From the NCBI GenBank assembly GCA_002862985.1, contig PKCY01000225.1, positions 1-35,698 on the forward strand: a DNA stretch of 35,698 bases, read 5' to 3'. Shown piece by piece: positions 16,459 through 26,961 of the stretch. Numbering within the stretch: the first letter of the stretch is position 1; every line of letters starts with the position of its first letter. This stretch comes from Haliea sp. Its GTDB lineage: Bacteria; Pseudomonadota; Gammaproteobacteria; Pseudomonadales; Halieaceae. The notes beneath the pieces are model-generated. The model was given only the letters and a program-made list of their open reading frames with translations, was not told where the DNA came from and did not search any database. Position numbers and translations under genes: made by a program.

Positions 16459-18609
16459 TTGGTGAGTTTAGAATTGGACGCACAAACCAGCATACTCGGC
16501 AACATTGGCTTCTACAGCTACGGTATGGCGTCGCTCGCTTATATCATGGTGATGATCCTGGCTTTCATCATCCGACGAAACAGTCCTTTAGGCACTGCCT
16601 TACTGGCCGCTACCGCCTTTACCGCACTTTGGGCCTCAGCGGTGACTGTATCGACACTACTGTGGGAACCGCAAATAAGACTCATCCAGTTGACGGAAAT
16701 TATCCGAAACGCTTCCTGGATATTCGTAATATTAACGCTCCTCGGTACTCGTCTACAGGGCACGAATCACATATTAGCAACTGACCGTTGGTTGCCATGG
16801 TTTACCATTGCCATTTTACTGATACTCTCCGCAGTGTTCGGCGTCGAACCTCTCGTAGAGAAGTTTTCACCTGCCTTCGACGTGTCAATTTATGTGAACT
16901 TTAGCGCCTGGCTAGGAATGTCTATCGTGGGCCTGTTGCTGCTGGAACAATTTTTTCGCAACAGCGACGAGGATGAATTGTGGGCAACCAAGCACTTGTG
17001 CGTTGGACTGGGCATATTGTTCGCGTTTGACTTTTTCATGTACGCCGAGGGCCTGCTGTTTCGTCATTTAGATCAAACACTGTGGCAAGCGCGAGGTTTT
17101 GTCTCTACGATGGCCGCTGCATTGATGGCTATCAGCATTGCTCGCACTGATCGCAGCGAACCGTCAAACGACAATCAGGGCATTTACCTATCTCGGCACG
17201 TTGCCTTCCACTCGCTAACACTGATGGCCTCGGGTATATACCTAATCACGATGGCTCTGGCCGCGTATTTCATCCGCTATCTTGGGGGCGATTGGAGTGG
17301 GGTTTTCCAGATAGCGTTTTTGTGTGCAGCAGGCCTTACCCTGATTGTATTGCTTTTCTCTGGCCAGATTCGGGCTCACTCTCGAGTATGGCTGAGCAAG
17401 AACTTTTTTAGCTACAAATACGATTACCGTCTCGAATGGTTGCAATTTACGCGTATGCTCGCAAGCGGCGACAAAGATGTTCCGAAAAATATTATTCGTG
17501 CTGTAAGCAAGCTCGCCAAGAGCCCATCAGGAATACTTTGGAGCCTAACAGATAATGGAAGATTCAATATCGTGGCAAACTGGGAGATGCCTCCACTGAA
17601 AACTGATATCGATCTTGGTAATGTGGCTCAGTGGTTGCAAGCGCACGGATGGATCATTGATTTGCGCGAATGGCGAAGCGCGCCTGACGTCTATCGAAAT
17701 CTGCAGTTACCCGCACTGTTGACAGAAATTCCTCGTGCATGGCTCGTTATTCCCCTGCTGTTTGACGACAGACTACAGGGCATTTTGCTGTTGCGGGAAC
17801 CTGAACCCGTAAAAGATCTTAACTGGGAAGATCGCGATCTGCTCAAGTTAGCCGGCCGCCAAGCAGCAAGCCATCTGGCCCAATTCCAGTCAGATAAAGC
17901 ACTGGTTGATTCGCGACAGTTTGAAGCATTCAACCGTCTGAGCGCCTATGTCATCCACGATCTCAAAAATATCCTGGCGCAACTTTCCCTTGTGGTCTCA
18001 AATGCTCAGAAACACAAAGAAAACCCTGAGTTCATTGACGACATGGTCAATACAGTCAGCAATTCGGTAACCCGCATGAGTAAACTAATGGCACAGTTAC
18101 GCAGTGGCGCGGGGCAAACCGAGCTACAACAGCTTGATTTGGATGAATTGCTCGAAAGCGTCGTGGCTAATTGTAAGCTGCGCGTGCCGGTCCCCGAGTT
18201 TTCGCAAGTAGATGGCGACTATGCCCTAAGAGGTGACTATGACCGTTTGCAAACAGTGTTCAGTCACTTGATACAAAACGCACAAGAAGCAACAGAAAAA
18301 GAGGGCCGGGTGTCTGTCCGACTGATGAACAGTCCCGGTTGCGCCATTGTGGAAATAGAGGATAACGGCACGGGTATGGAAGAGCAATTTATCAGGCACC
18401 GTCTCTTCAAACCTTTCGATTCCACCAAGGGACTTACCGGCATGGGCATCGGGGCATTCGAAAGCCGAGATTTCATCCGAAACCTGGGTGGTGAGATAAG
18501 CGTCAGTAGTACGCCAGGACAGGGCTCACTATTTCGTGTGAGTATACCAACAGGAAACACAATTGAAGTTAAGCATGAAAGTGCCAAGCAAGAGGTTAAC
18601 AATCGGTGA
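16459..18609 (+). CDS. prsK: XrtA/PEP-CTERM system histidine kinase PrsK
   Basis: A 716-residue membrane sensor kinase. Residues about 15-300 hold a series of hydrophobic helices starting with GNIGFYSYGMASLAY, the usual PrsK opening. A GAF-like region follows (about 330-470), then the H-box YVIHDLKN with H500, the N-box LIQNAQEA (N607), G1 EDNGTGM and G2 GMGIGAFESRD. It would sense an unknown signal and phosphorylate PrsR, encoded by the next gene. The stop overlaps the prsR GTG (GTGA). The start is uncertain: the frame opens at a TTG (16459) followed at once by a GTG (16462), and neither has a clear ribosome-binding site. Confidence 0.93.
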   Translation: MVSLELDAQTSILGNIGFYSYGMASLAYIMVMILAFIIRRNSPLGTALLAATAFTALWASAVTVSTLLWEPQIRLIQLTEIIRNASWIFVILTLLGTRLQGTNHILATDRWLPWFTIAILLILSAVFGVEPLVEKFSPAFDVSIYVNFSAWLGMSIVGLLLLEQFFRNSDEDELWATKHLCVGLGILFAFDFFMYAEGLLFRHLDQTLWQARGFVSTMAAALMAISIARTDRSEPSNDNQGIYLSRHVAFHSLTLMASGIYLITMALAAYFIRYLGGDWSGVFQIAFLCAAGLTLIVLLFSGQIRAHSRVWLSKNFFSYKYDYRLEWLQFTRMLASGDKDVPKNIIRAVSKLAKSPSGILWSLTDNGRFNIVANWEMPPLKTDIDLGNVAQWLQAHGWIIDLREWRSAPDVYRNLQLPALLTEIPRAWLVIPLLFDDRLQGILLLREPEPVKDLNWEDRDLLKLAGRQAASHLAQFQSDKALVDSRQFEAFNRLSAYVIHDLKNILAQLSLVVSNAQKHKENPEFIDDMVNTVSNSVTRMSKLMAQLRSGAGQTELQQLDLDELLESVVANCKLRVPVPEFSQVDGDYALRGDYDRLQTVFSHLIQNAQEATEKEGRVSVRLMNSPGCAIVEIEDNGTGMEEQFIRHRLFKPFDSTKGLTGMGIGAFESRDFIRNLGGEISVSSTPGQGSLFRVSIPTGNTIEVKHESAKQEVNNR

Positions 18610-19964
18610 AAAAAAACAACAAACACCTGCTAGTGGTAGAGGATGATAAGGGTTTACAAAGTCAGCTGCGCTGGGCGTTTGATGACTTTGAAGTAGCAAT
18701 CACCGGGGATCGCATCGAAGCCCTTAACAGTCTGCGCCGAATTCCACCCGGAGTAGTATTGCTGGACCTTGGTCTTCCGCCAGACCCGGGAGGCGTTACG
18801 GAAGGTCTTGCCACATTGAGCGAGATTCTCGCACTGGCTCCCGAGACAAAAGTCATCATTGTGACGGGCGACAACGACCGGGCTAATGCGGTAAAGGCGA
18901 TTGCTTTGGGAGCCTATGATTTTTATCAAAAGCCTGCAGATCCTGAGCTATTAGCGCTGCTTGTGAAACGTGCCTATCATGTGTACGAACTGGAGCGCGA
19001 AAATCAAAGACTGCAGCAATCCGATGAGAATATGCCCCTAAGAGGCATCATCACAGCCAGCCCTCAGATGCTCAAAGTTTGCCGCACGATCGAAAAGATC
19101 GCCCCTTCCAATATCACTACCCTCCTCCTGGGAGCGAGCGGAACCGGCAAGGAGCGCTGCGCTCAGGCTATTCACGAACTGAGTCCACGCTCCGACAAAT
19201 CTTTAGTGGCCATAAACTGCGCCGCCATTCCGGAAAATCTACTGGAGAGTGAATTATTCGGATACGAGAAAGGCGCGTTTACAGGGGCCGCTAAACAAAC
19301 TCCCGGTAAAATCGAGTACGCTCACGAGGGAACACTGTTTCTGGACGAAGTTGGGGACCTACCGATGGAATTGCAAGCCAAGCTTTTGCGCTTCCTACAG
19401 GAACGGGTGGTCGAACGAATAGGTGGGCGTAAAGAAATACCGGTAGATGTGAGAATTCTGTGCGCGACACACCAAAATTTGCAGGACTTGATTTCAAAAG
19501 GCCTGTTTCGAGAAGATTTGTATTACCGCATTAGTGAAATCGTACTGGAGATTCCTCCGCTCAAAGACCGCGAAGGCGATGTTCTAGTCTTGGCAAAGTC
19601 ATTTCTGAATCAGATGGGTATCGAGTACAACAACCCTGGGTTAAGATTTTCCACAGAAGCCATTACGGCCATGGAAGCTTATGACTGGCCAGGAAATGTC
19701 CGCGAACTTGAAAGCCGGATCAAACGCGGAATAATAATGGCAGAGGGTCAACACATTAGCGAAGAAGACCTCGAACTGACAAGCGCACCCGCCGCCGAGC
19801 CTATGCCACTCAATTTGAGAGAAGTACGCGAGCAAGCGGAGCGTAGAGCGATAATTCGAGCTATGAGCCATTACAGTCAGAGTATTACCGACGCAGCCAA
19901 TGCACTGGGCATTACCCGCCCAACGCTTTATAACCTGCTGGAGAAACTGGGAATAAAATCCTGA
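18606..19964 (+). CDS. prsR: PEP-CTERM-box response regulator PrsR (sigma-54 activator)
   Basis: A 452-residue NtrC-type regulator. The receiver domain spans 1-125 with phospho-acceptor D54 in LLDLGLPPD. A sigma-54-interacting AAA domain spans about 145-380, with Walker A GASGTGKE (176-183), GAFTGA (223-228) and Walker B GTLFLDE (242-248). A Fis-type HTH at the end contains ITDAANALGITRPTLYNLL. The intact GAFTGA shows it should activate sigma-54 promoters. A matching promoter lies in this window before the PEP-CTERM gene (29781-29795). It starts with GTG overlapping the prsK stop, and converges on prsT with 55 bases between. Confidence 0.95.
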   Translation: MKKNNKHLLVVEDDKGLQSQLRWAFDDFEVAITGDRIEALNSLRRIPPGVVLLDLGLPPDPGGVTEGLATLSEILALAPETKVIIVTGDNDRANAVKAIALGAYDFYQKPADPELLALLVKRAYHVYELERENQRLQQSDENMPLRGIITASPQMLKVCRTIEKIAPSNITTLLLGASGTGKERCAQAIHELSPRSDKSLVAINCAAIPENLLESELFGYEKGAFTGAAKQTPGKIEYAHEGTLFLDEVGDLPMELQAKLLRFLQERVVERIGGRKEIPVDVRILCATHQNLQDLISKGLFREDLYYRISEIVLEIPPLKDREGDVLVLAKSFLNQMGIEYNNPGLRFSTEAITAMEAYDWPGNVRELESRIKRGIIMAEGQHISEEDLELTSAPAAEPMPLNLREVREQAERRAIIRAMSHYSQSITDAANALGITRPTLYNLLEKLGIKS

Positions 19965-20019
19965 CTGCGATCTGATCCTCTAATGGGGGGAGCACGTTCA
20001 ATCCTGATCACACATTAAC

Positions 20020-22797
20020 TTACTGCTTAAGCTTTTCTAGAAATACCTCAGCACGCGCTCGTTCTGAAAATTGCATGTTCTCGTTCAGCAATGCAGTTAA
20101 CGATTTGACGGCCTCTTCCCGGTCGCCCTCCCTAGCACTGATTTGAGCTTCATGAAACCGCATTTCGGGGCTATCCCCTTCGAGTGTAAGCGCACGATTA
20201 ATATATCTGCGGGCCTCAGCCAAGTTGTTAGTCCGCATCTGTGTCATTGCCAGCGTATCGAGTATTAAGGCGGAATCAGGAGCCAATGCAAATGCCTGCT
20301 TTGCCAAAGCCAAAGCCTGTACAGGGTCATCTTCCTGCAAATACCATGCGATGTTATTCAGTGCCACTACGTGAGCGGGCTCAATCTTCAAGATCGCCCG
20401 ATACTGATATATGACACCTCCCACACGGTTTACACTGCCATACAACTCAGCCAGTTTCTCTCTTACAAAAATATCGCCGGTATGATCTGCGGCCCATTTT
20501 TGTAGCTGGACGATAGCTCCGTCAACGTCGCCAACTGACTCCAGGTGAACTGCAACTGCAATCGCATTGTCGGTAGTTGGAGCCCGTTCGAGTACTTTCT
20601 GCAATAATTGCAAAGCGTACTTATTGTCACCACGTTCTTGTGCCGAGGCGACTTCCAGTTTCAAAACGTCCGGATTTTCAGGCGAGATGACTTTGAGCTC
20701 AGCCAATCTCTGATCAAAGGCTTCCATATTGCGAGAAAGGAGTGCCAGGCGTGCCAGGGCAATCTTGGCATAAAAGTGATTCGGACTGAGTTCTACCGCG
20801 CGTTTCAGCTCGGCTGTTAGCTCCTCAATATCCCCTAAACCCGCATGGGCCTTAGACTTCATATAGTGATACTGGCCTACATTGGGCAGATAATCCGTCA
20901 ACTTATCGAGCGTAACTATCGCCTGGTTATAGCGGGCCACTGCCAACTCAAAAGCTGCGATTGTAACCAGAGCGCTCGGGCTCTCCTTTTGTTCGTCCGT
21001 CAATTCGTCAAATATGGGTTCAGCTTTGTCCAACTGCCCCATGGCGATAAAGTATCTCGCCTTAATTAATCGCGGCTCCATTGCGCGTGGATGAGATACC
21101 AGTATGCTCTGTATACTATTGAGCATCTCTTGCTCATTACCTTCAACGGCATACGATGCGGCAATCTTCAACAACGTGGGCATGTGGTCAGAATTGTGCT
21201 GTAGCACCACCTCATAATGGCGGCGTGCTGACTCATAACGTTTCGCCTCCAGCTCGAATTTCGCGAGGCTGTGACTTGCACTAGGGTCACCCGGGCTTAG
21301 CAGAAGTGCTTTGTTGAATGCGGCCTTTGCGCGATCAGGATCTTCGTTGGCAACATAAGAACGTCCAAGGAGATTGTAAGATGTAACGCTGGCTGGATTG
21401 CGTTCTCGATACTCGGCTGCAGCGCGGAGAGCGCCTTCCACGTCATTGCGACGTAGCAGATTCAACACAATCAAGATATCGGCCTGCTCATAACCTGGGT
21501 CGGTTGCCAATATGTCCTTAAGTATCTCGATACCCAAATCATCCGAACCCTCAGCAAAAAAACCTGCACCCAATCGCGTTTTGGCCTCGGCCGAGTCGGG
21601 CTGCAACTCCGCAACTCTGGCCAGTATCTCTACACCTTCTCCACTTTTCCCTTGCGCCAGTAAAGCATTTGCTAGAAGGTTTAAGGCTTCCAAATCATCC
21701 GGTTGCGCAGCGACAATCGGCAGTAGTAGTTCTTCAGCTTTTTCGTATCCCTTTTGCTCGAGCTCCAGTCTAGCGGCAAGCTTTACACCTGCCACACTGG
21801 TAGGCACCAAGGCCAGAAACCTGTAGATTTTATCGTAGGCTTGCTGAATCAAGCCCTTTTCAAGATTAATCGCTGTCAGATAGTAAAATGTAAGCGGGTA
21901 GGCATCAGAAAACTCAGCCGCCTGCACGAAAGACTTTTCAGCCTGTAAGAAATTCATTTGGTGTAGCTGGACGATGCCCTGGGCGAAGTAGACGCCGGGA
22001 TGGAATTTCGCCTGCCGATACTTCGTATTCAACCGTAGGAGGTCGTCCTTCGCGGCCGCCCACTTACGCTGGTAGATTCTCATCATTGCTCGGTTCAGCA
22101 TCGCGTCAAAACTGTACTTAGAGTTCTCAATGACCTGGCTATACGCCTTTTCCGCTTCAGCCGTCCGCCCTTCGGCGCTCTCAATGTCACCCAATAGATT
22201 CCATGCCGGAGCGTACGTGGGATCGGTTTCAAAAATGCTCGCCAGACGAGTGCGTACTTCGCGATAATCTCCATTCGCCATTGAAAGTCGTGCAGCGGCC
22301 ACCTGCGCATAGGCTGAAGTTGGCTCGTTGCTCAATGCGGTTTCCATGATTTCCGACGCTGCCAGCAGATCATCCTGATAGATCATGGCTAGACCCTTCG
22401 CAGCCAATACAGTCGAACGATTGTAGGGATCGAGACCATCAAGCGTCAGTTTACCGAGTTTCTCGTAGTCGCCTAAACCCAACAAGACCTCGGCAAGCAC
22501 GGGAATGATGATACTTGGATCTACTCCTGAGGAAAAAGCTCTCGACAACTCCTTTTCGGCGTTCTCGTAAGCGCCGGAATCGAAATAGACCCTTCCGAGT
22601 AAAGCGCGAGCTTGAGCATTATTAACGTCTTTTGTAAGCGCAGTCTTAAGCTCATTAATAGCCGATTCACTAGCGGACTGTGTCAGAAGTTCTTTGGCAC
22701 TATTAAGGTGGTCTTCGCTGGTGAGGTCTTCACCACACGCAAAAAGAGCGCAGCTAAGTATCAAGATTGAAAGGCTTCGCATAAAAAAATGGATCAT
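20020..22797 (-). CDS. prsT: PEP-CTERM system TPR-repeat lipoprotein PrsT
   Basis: A 925-residue protein with a lipoprotein signal peptide (LFAC, lipidated C21) and tandem TPR-like helical repeats over almost its whole length, ending in ALNNIAWYLQ and LAPDSALILDTLA repeats near the C-terminus. PrsT proteins are found with PrsK/PrsR in XrtA loci; they probably act as a periplasmic or outer-membrane scaffold in polymer assembly. It stands alone on the minus strand. GGAG lies about 12 bases before the ATG, which is rather far. A second full-length paralogue is encoded at 30004-32784. Confidence 0.93.
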   Translation of the reverse strand: MIHFFMRSLSILILSCALFACGEDLTSEDHLNSAKELLTQSASESAINELKTALTKDVNNAQARALLGRVYFDSGAYENAEKELSRAFSSGVDPSIIIPVLAEVLLGLGDYEKLGKLTLDGLDPYNRSTVLAAKGLAMIYQDDLLAASEIMETALSNEPTSAYAQVAAARLSMANGDYREVRTRLASIFETDPTYAPAWNLLGDIESAEGRTAEAEKAYSQVIENSKYSFDAMLNRAMMRIYQRKWAAAKDDLLRLNTKYRQAKFHPGVYFAQGIVQLHQMNFLQAEKSFVQAAEFSDAYPLTFYYLTAINLEKGLIQQAYDKIYRFLALVPTSVAGVKLAARLELEQKGYEKAEELLLPIVAAQPDDLEALNLLANALLAQGKSGEGVEILARVAELQPDSAEAKTRLGAGFFAEGSDDLGIEILKDILATDPGYEQADILIVLNLLRRNDVEGALRAAAEYRERNPASVTSYNLLGRSYVANEDPDRAKAAFNKALLLSPGDPSASHSLAKFELEAKRYESARRHYEVVLQHNSDHMPTLLKIAASYAVEGNEQEMLNSIQSILVSHPRAMEPRLIKARYFIAMGQLDKAEPIFDELTDEQKESPSALVTIAAFELAVARYNQAIVTLDKLTDYLPNVGQYHYMKSKAHAGLGDIEELTAELKRAVELSPNHFYAKIALARLALLSRNMEAFDQRLAELKVISPENPDVLKLEVASAQERGDNKYALQLLQKVLERAPTTDNAIAVAVHLESVGDVDGAIVQLQKWAADHTGDIFVREKLAELYGSVNRVGGVIYQYRAILKIEPAHVVALNNIAWYLQEDDPVQALALAKQAFALAPDSALILDTLAMTQMRTNNLAEARRYINRALTLEGDSPEMRFHEAQISAREGDREEAVKSLTALLNENMQFSERARAEVFLEKLKQ

Positions 22798-23767
22798 TTC
22801 GTCTTGCTTCTCCTTACACCAAACAGTGTCAAGGGCTGGGAGCTTCTAGCACAGAGTAGCATCTCAAAGAGCTTTTTATGTTGAATTTGCCATTTATTAT
22901 CTACCATCAGAGACCCCCGTCACAGGCTCAACACCAAAGCGACCCTGAGGTATGAGCAAGCAGGACTTCGCCGCGCAATTGTCTGTGCCATGATAAGAAA
23001 AATAAGCGTTTTTTTTGGAGGGATACGTCGATAAAACGGCCATTCTCCACCCCAAATAATAGTACTCCCTGGCGATTACGCGCATCCTCGGATCCATCAA
23101 AGTTCTCCACACCGAGGTCCTGGCGAAAGCCCTTTTCGCGCAGAGCATAATATTAGCGTAATAAATGTTCATTACGGATAATCTTGAACTCGATTGCCAC
23201 AATCGCGCGCCCTTTTCTGTGTACTATGCGATGTCTCAGTTATCGCTTGTGCAGCTTAATTTGAACCAGGGAGATTTATGCACTCGGGGTGTATATAGGT
23301 ATAAAAAACAGTTGGTTATGGTCGATTTTTGAACGCATCACGAGAACATCTGGTGGAATTAACGCGAATTCTTTACGAACTTGTCGACAGAACAGGAGAG
23401 GTTTTACATCGCAACTTAGGCTTCCTTATCTTTGAAACACTTATATCGCCTCTAAAATACGACAAACGAGAGTATCCGAGGATGATTCTGGCGGCACAGC
23501 GTCAATCTCATGAAAGCTGAACCTTCGAGCCGCAGTTCTTCGCACCCCTAATTAGCTATTCCAGAAAAAAATCGTTGCAGCTGCACCTGCCGGGGTCTAA
23601 CCTGCCTTTACATGAGATTCTCGGACGAAAACTTCGCGCCTCCACAGCTCACCAAAGGCCCTAAACAGGTCAGCTAAAAACCTTAAATCGCCGGGTTAAT
23701 CCGCTATGAACATGGCACCTTTCCCTCCTCTGAAAAACACACATCGCTTCTTGCTACTGATTAGAAA
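22798..23767. other. Gene-poor region between prsT and the MMPL operon
   Basis: About 970 bases between divergent genes with no convincing gene. Two short minus-strand frames overlap here (within 22897-23202). One of them (22928-23152) reads like protein in its first half (DGSEDARNRQGVLLFGVENG) but has no family I recognise and may be a decayed remnant. A 63-codon plus-strand frame at 23329-23520 starts with TTG and has no ribosome-binding site. A sigma-54-like sequence at 22975-22990 (minus) has spacing one base too long. Promoters for prsT and the MMPL operon should lie here but cannot be placed. Confidence 0.5.
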
Positions 23768-26101
23768 ATGACACCGAAAGACAAGTTCATAAGAATAGTT
23801 GTCGGGCATAGCCGCTGGATCATGCTTGTCAGTATTGTTCTAATACTCGCCCTGGGACTGGGTATAAACCGGTTGCATCTCGAGTCAGGGATCAAAGTTT
23901 TTTTTGATAAGGGTGATCCCAATTTGCAGGCGCAAGAGCAGATTGAACGCACCTATGGCAAAGAAGACAATATTCTTTTTGTGATCGAAGCCGCAGACGG
24001 CGATATCTTCACTCCCAAAACCCTAACCTCCATCGAGTCCATCACGACGCAGTCTTGGCTTATTCCAAATTCAAAGCGCGTTGACTCGGTTACGAACTAC
24101 CTCTACCCGATGGTCGATGGAGATGACATACACATTGGTCCGCTGATCGAGGAAGCCACCTCCCTGTCAACAGACCGTATCGCACAAGTGAAGACAACCG
24201 CCCTAGCCCAACAAGCTCTGGTGGGGCGTATTCTCTCACCAGACGGCGAAGTAACGGCAGTGAATGTTAGCCTGAGCCTGAATGTGGCTGGAACCAAAAA
24301 GGCTGCAGCCATAGCCGATTCGGTAAAGTCGGCCCGCGCAATTCGAGACCAAGTCGAAAGCGCCAACCCTGACCTTAAGATCTATCTCGCCGGATGGGCA
24401 TTGACAGAACAGTCGCTGGCCGAGGTCACAGCAGCCGATGCTGTCAACCTGATGCCGCTCATGTTCTGTATTGTTTTACTGCTCCTGGCCCTGTTGTTGC
24501 GCTCCTTCACGGCTTCACTCTGTACTGTAATAGCCATCATACTCAGCATTCTAACGGGAATGGGCTACGCGGGCTGGGCTGAAATCGGTATCAACAGCGT
24601 CAACGTGTCTGCACCCACCATCATCATGACGCTGGCGATTGCAGATTGCGTCCATATCCTCAGCACGTTTTTGAGTCATCTACGCGCTGGAGAAAACAAA
24701 CGCGTCGCTCTTACTTCGAGCCTGCAACAAACGCTCTACCCGGTATTACTGACCAGCATTACTACTGCCGCAGGCTTTTTAAGTATGAATTTCAGTGATT
24801 CTCCCCCGTTCCGTGAGCTCGGCACCATCTCGGCCGTGGGCGTAATGGGAGCACTGTGGGTAAGTGTGACGATACTTCCGGGACTCATCCTACTATTGCC
24901 GTTTAAATCAGACGCACGAACGGCTACCGGTCTACCAATGACAGGGCTGGCCAACTTCGTTACCCAACACCACAATCGAATTTTCTGGGCCTCACTCATT
25001 TTGATTCTTGTCACCATCAGTTTTGTACCGCGTATGGAGTTGAATGACGATCCGACGAATTATTTCTCCAGCGCAGTGCCACTGACACGCGCAATAGATG
25101 TGGTTGAGAAAAAACTGTCTGGTACGCAGTCGCTGCACTACTCTATCGATGCCGGTCAGGCACAAGGTGTGGTGAATCCGCAATACCTGAATGAGGTAGC
25201 GAAGTTTGTCGATTGGCTGAGAACCCAGCCAGAGGTCGCCAATGTGGAGGCGTTTACCGACACATTGAAACGCCTGAATCAGGTATTACACGATGATGAC
25301 CCGGCCTGGCATCGATTACCTGATTCCCGAGCAATGGCGTCCCAATACCTCTTGCTTTATGAAATATCCGTTCCCTATGGACTGGATGTCACTCATCAAG
25401 TGAACTCAAACAAATCGGCCTTGAAGGTCTCTGTTGTACTTAAGAACCAAAAGTCCCTGGGACTTATCGCGTTTGAAGAGCGAGTGCGCCAATGGATGGA
25501 AACCAATACACCTCAAATAGTGACCCGCGGAGCAGGCCAGTCGATCAGCTTTGCACACATTGGTTTACGTAACATCGACAGCATGCTTAGTGGGTCTCTC
25601 TTCGCCATTGTCGTAATCTCCCTGTGCATGATCGTGGCTTTCCGTTCGGTTAAATACGGAATGCTAAGTTTTTTACCCAACCTGTTTCCCGCGCTCGTCA
25701 TTCTAGGTATCTGGAGCGCCGTGGCGGGCGAAATAAATATCGCCGCATCAGTAGTCTTTAGCTTGACCCTGGGAATCGTCGTGGATGATTCCACCCATTT
25801 TCTGGTTCGATACCGGGAGGCGCGCTGGCTAAAAAACCTGAGCCCAGTGCAGGCCATACACTACACCTTTACCACCGTAGGCAGCGCCCTCGTGTCTACT
25901 TCCATCGTACTGGGCGCTGGCTTCCTGATTCTCGCCAATTCTGATTTTGCGGTGAATTCAACCTCGGGACTGCTAGTAGCGCTGACTATCGCTGTCGCAA
26001 TAGTGCTCGATCTCCTATTCTTACCCGCTCTACTGATTAAGTTTGATGACTGGCTTATCGACTCAGACAAAAAAATGCGTCTTAAGGAAAGCAGGACATG
26101 A
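23768..26101 (+). CDS. MMPL/RND family transporter
   Basis: A 777-residue inner-membrane protein of the MMPL branch of the RND superfamily. One TM helix is at the N-terminus (about 17-37), followed by a periplasmic loop and a block of five TM helices from about 230. A second periplasmic loop and a second TM block run from about 610 to the end. Charged residues within TM segments, in MTLAIADCVHIL and in TLGIVVDDSTHFLVRYREAR, fit the proton-relay positions of the two halves. Such proteins move lipids or hydrophobic molecules. The stop overlaps the next gene by ATGA. The ATG at 23768 has a weak ribosome-binding site. Confidence 0.9.
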   Translation: MTPKDKFIRIVVGHSRWIMLVSIVLILALGLGINRLHLESGIKVFFDKGDPNLQAQEQIERTYGKEDNILFVIEAADGDIFTPKTLTSIESITTQSWLIPNSKRVDSVTNYLYPMVDGDDIHIGPLIEEATSLSTDRIAQVKTTALAQQALVGRILSPDGEVTAVNVSLSLNVAGTKKAAAIADSVKSARAIRDQVESANPDLKIYLAGWALTEQSLAEVTAADAVNLMPLMFCIVLLLLALLLRSFTASLCTVIAIILSILTGMGYAGWAEIGINSVNVSAPTIIMTLAIADCVHILSTFLSHLRAGENKRVALTSSLQQTLYPVLLTSITTAAGFLSMNFSDSPPFRELGTISAVGVMGALWVSVTILPGLILLLPFKSDARTATGLPMTGLANFVTQHHNRIFWASLILILVTISFVPRMELNDDPTNYFSSAVPLTRAIDVVEKKLSGTQSLHYSIDAGQAQGVVNPQYLNEVAKFVDWLRTQPEVANVEAFTDTLKRLNQVLHDDDPAWHRLPDSRAMASQYLLLYEISVPYGLDVTHQVNSNKSALKVSVVLKNQKSLGLIAFEERVRQWMETNTPQIVTRGAGQSISFAHIGLRNIDSMLSGSLFAIVVISLCMIVAFRSVKYGMLSFLPNLFPALVILGIWSAVAGEINIAASVVFSLTLGIVVDDSTHFLVRYREARWLKNLSPVQAIHYTFTTVGSALVSTSIVLGAGFLILANSDFAVNSTSGLLVALTIAVAIVLDLLFLPALLIKFDDWLIDSDKKMRLKESRT

Positions 26102-26934
26102 AGAACATATTCCGATCACTCGCCTATCGCGATTTTCGCTCGGCAAACGCCATCCGCCTCAGTACACTTATTTTAAGCATTGTTCTAACTCAAGGCCCTC
26201 TCGTACAGGCGGAATCCGCCGCTGAAAAGGGATTAGCCATAGCCACCGAAGCCGATAGCCGCGACAATGGCTTTGGCGACAGTACCGCTGACCTGGCCAT
26301 GTTAATCGAAAATTCCGCCGGAGAATTATCCCGCCGAGAAATGCGACAGATGAGCTTGGAGGTCCCCGCTGATGGCGATAAAAATATTATGGTGTTTGAT
26401 CGCCCCAGGGACTTAAAAGGCACTGCTATTCTGACCTTTACGCACAAAACGACTCCTGATGAGCAATGGCTCTATCTACCAGCGTTAAAGCGCGTCAAGA
26501 GAATCTCCTCCGCTGACAAATCGGGCCCGTTTATGGGCAGCGAGTTTGCCTACGAAGATTTATCCTCTCAGGAAGTCGAAAAATATGCCTACCGCTATTT
26601 GCGCGATGAGTCCCTCGAAGGCGAACTCTGCTTTGTAGTAGAACGCACACCAACTGACGAGAACTCTGGCTACACCAAACAAATAGCTTGGCTCGATAAA
26701 AAGGACTACCGACTGCAACGCGTGGACTACTACGATCGCAAAAATACACTATTGAAGACCATGCTCGCCGCTGACTATCAGCAATACCTTGACCAGTACT
26801 GGCGCGCTCAGGAATTGAGAATGACCAATCACCAGACAGGAAAAAGTACCACACTGAAATATCAGAATTTTCAATTTCGGACAGGGTTAAAGGATTCGAA
26901 TTTTAATCCCGGCGCCCTCTCACGTATCCGCTAG
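26098..26934 (+). CDS. Outer-membrane lipoprotein-sorting protein, LolA-like
   Basis: A 278-residue exported protein. A signal peptide runs to about residue 40, ending near VQAESAAEKG. The rest matches the LolA/LolB-like fold family often encoded beside MMPL transporters (PF17131 type): IMVFDRPRDLKGTAILTF, then EQWLYLPALKRVKRIS, then SGPFMGSEFAYEDLS and KQIAWLDKKDYRLQRVDYYD. It would shuttle a hydrophobic substrate between the membranes. It overlaps the transporter by 4 bases and is followed 27 bases later by the AMIN-barrel gene, so the three probably form one trans-envelope pathway. Confidence 0.88.
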   Translation: MKNIFRSLAYRDFRSANAIRLSTLILSIVLTQGPLVQAESAAEKGLAIATEADSRDNGFGDSTADLAMLIENSAGELSRREMRQMSLEVPADGDKNIMVFDRPRDLKGTAILTFTHKTTPDEQWLYLPALKRVKRISSADKSGPFMGSEFAYEDLSSQEVEKYAYRYLRDESLEGELCFVVERTPTDENSGYTKQIAWLDKKDYRLQRVDYYDRKNTLLKTMLAADYQQYLDQYWRAQELRMTNHQTGKSTTLKYQNFQFRTGLKDSNFNPGALSRIR

Positions 26935-26961
26935 CGTGCTGAACTTACCGAAGGGCTGCCG

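Noticed and set aside
22975-22990. TGGCAC...TTGC on the minus strand upstream of prsT, sigma-54-like
   Set aside because: The spacer is 6 bases rather than 5, and sigma-54 tolerates spacing changes poorly. It is also about 180 bases from prsT.
22897-23202. 101-codon minus-strand frame
   Set aside because: It overlaps another frame of similar quality, its composition is not protein-like in the first half, and it has no recognisable family. It is kept only as part of the gap description.
23329-23520. 63-codon plus-strand frame in the gap before the MMPL gene
   Set aside because: It starts with TTG directly after a stop, has no ribosome-binding site and shows no recognisable family.
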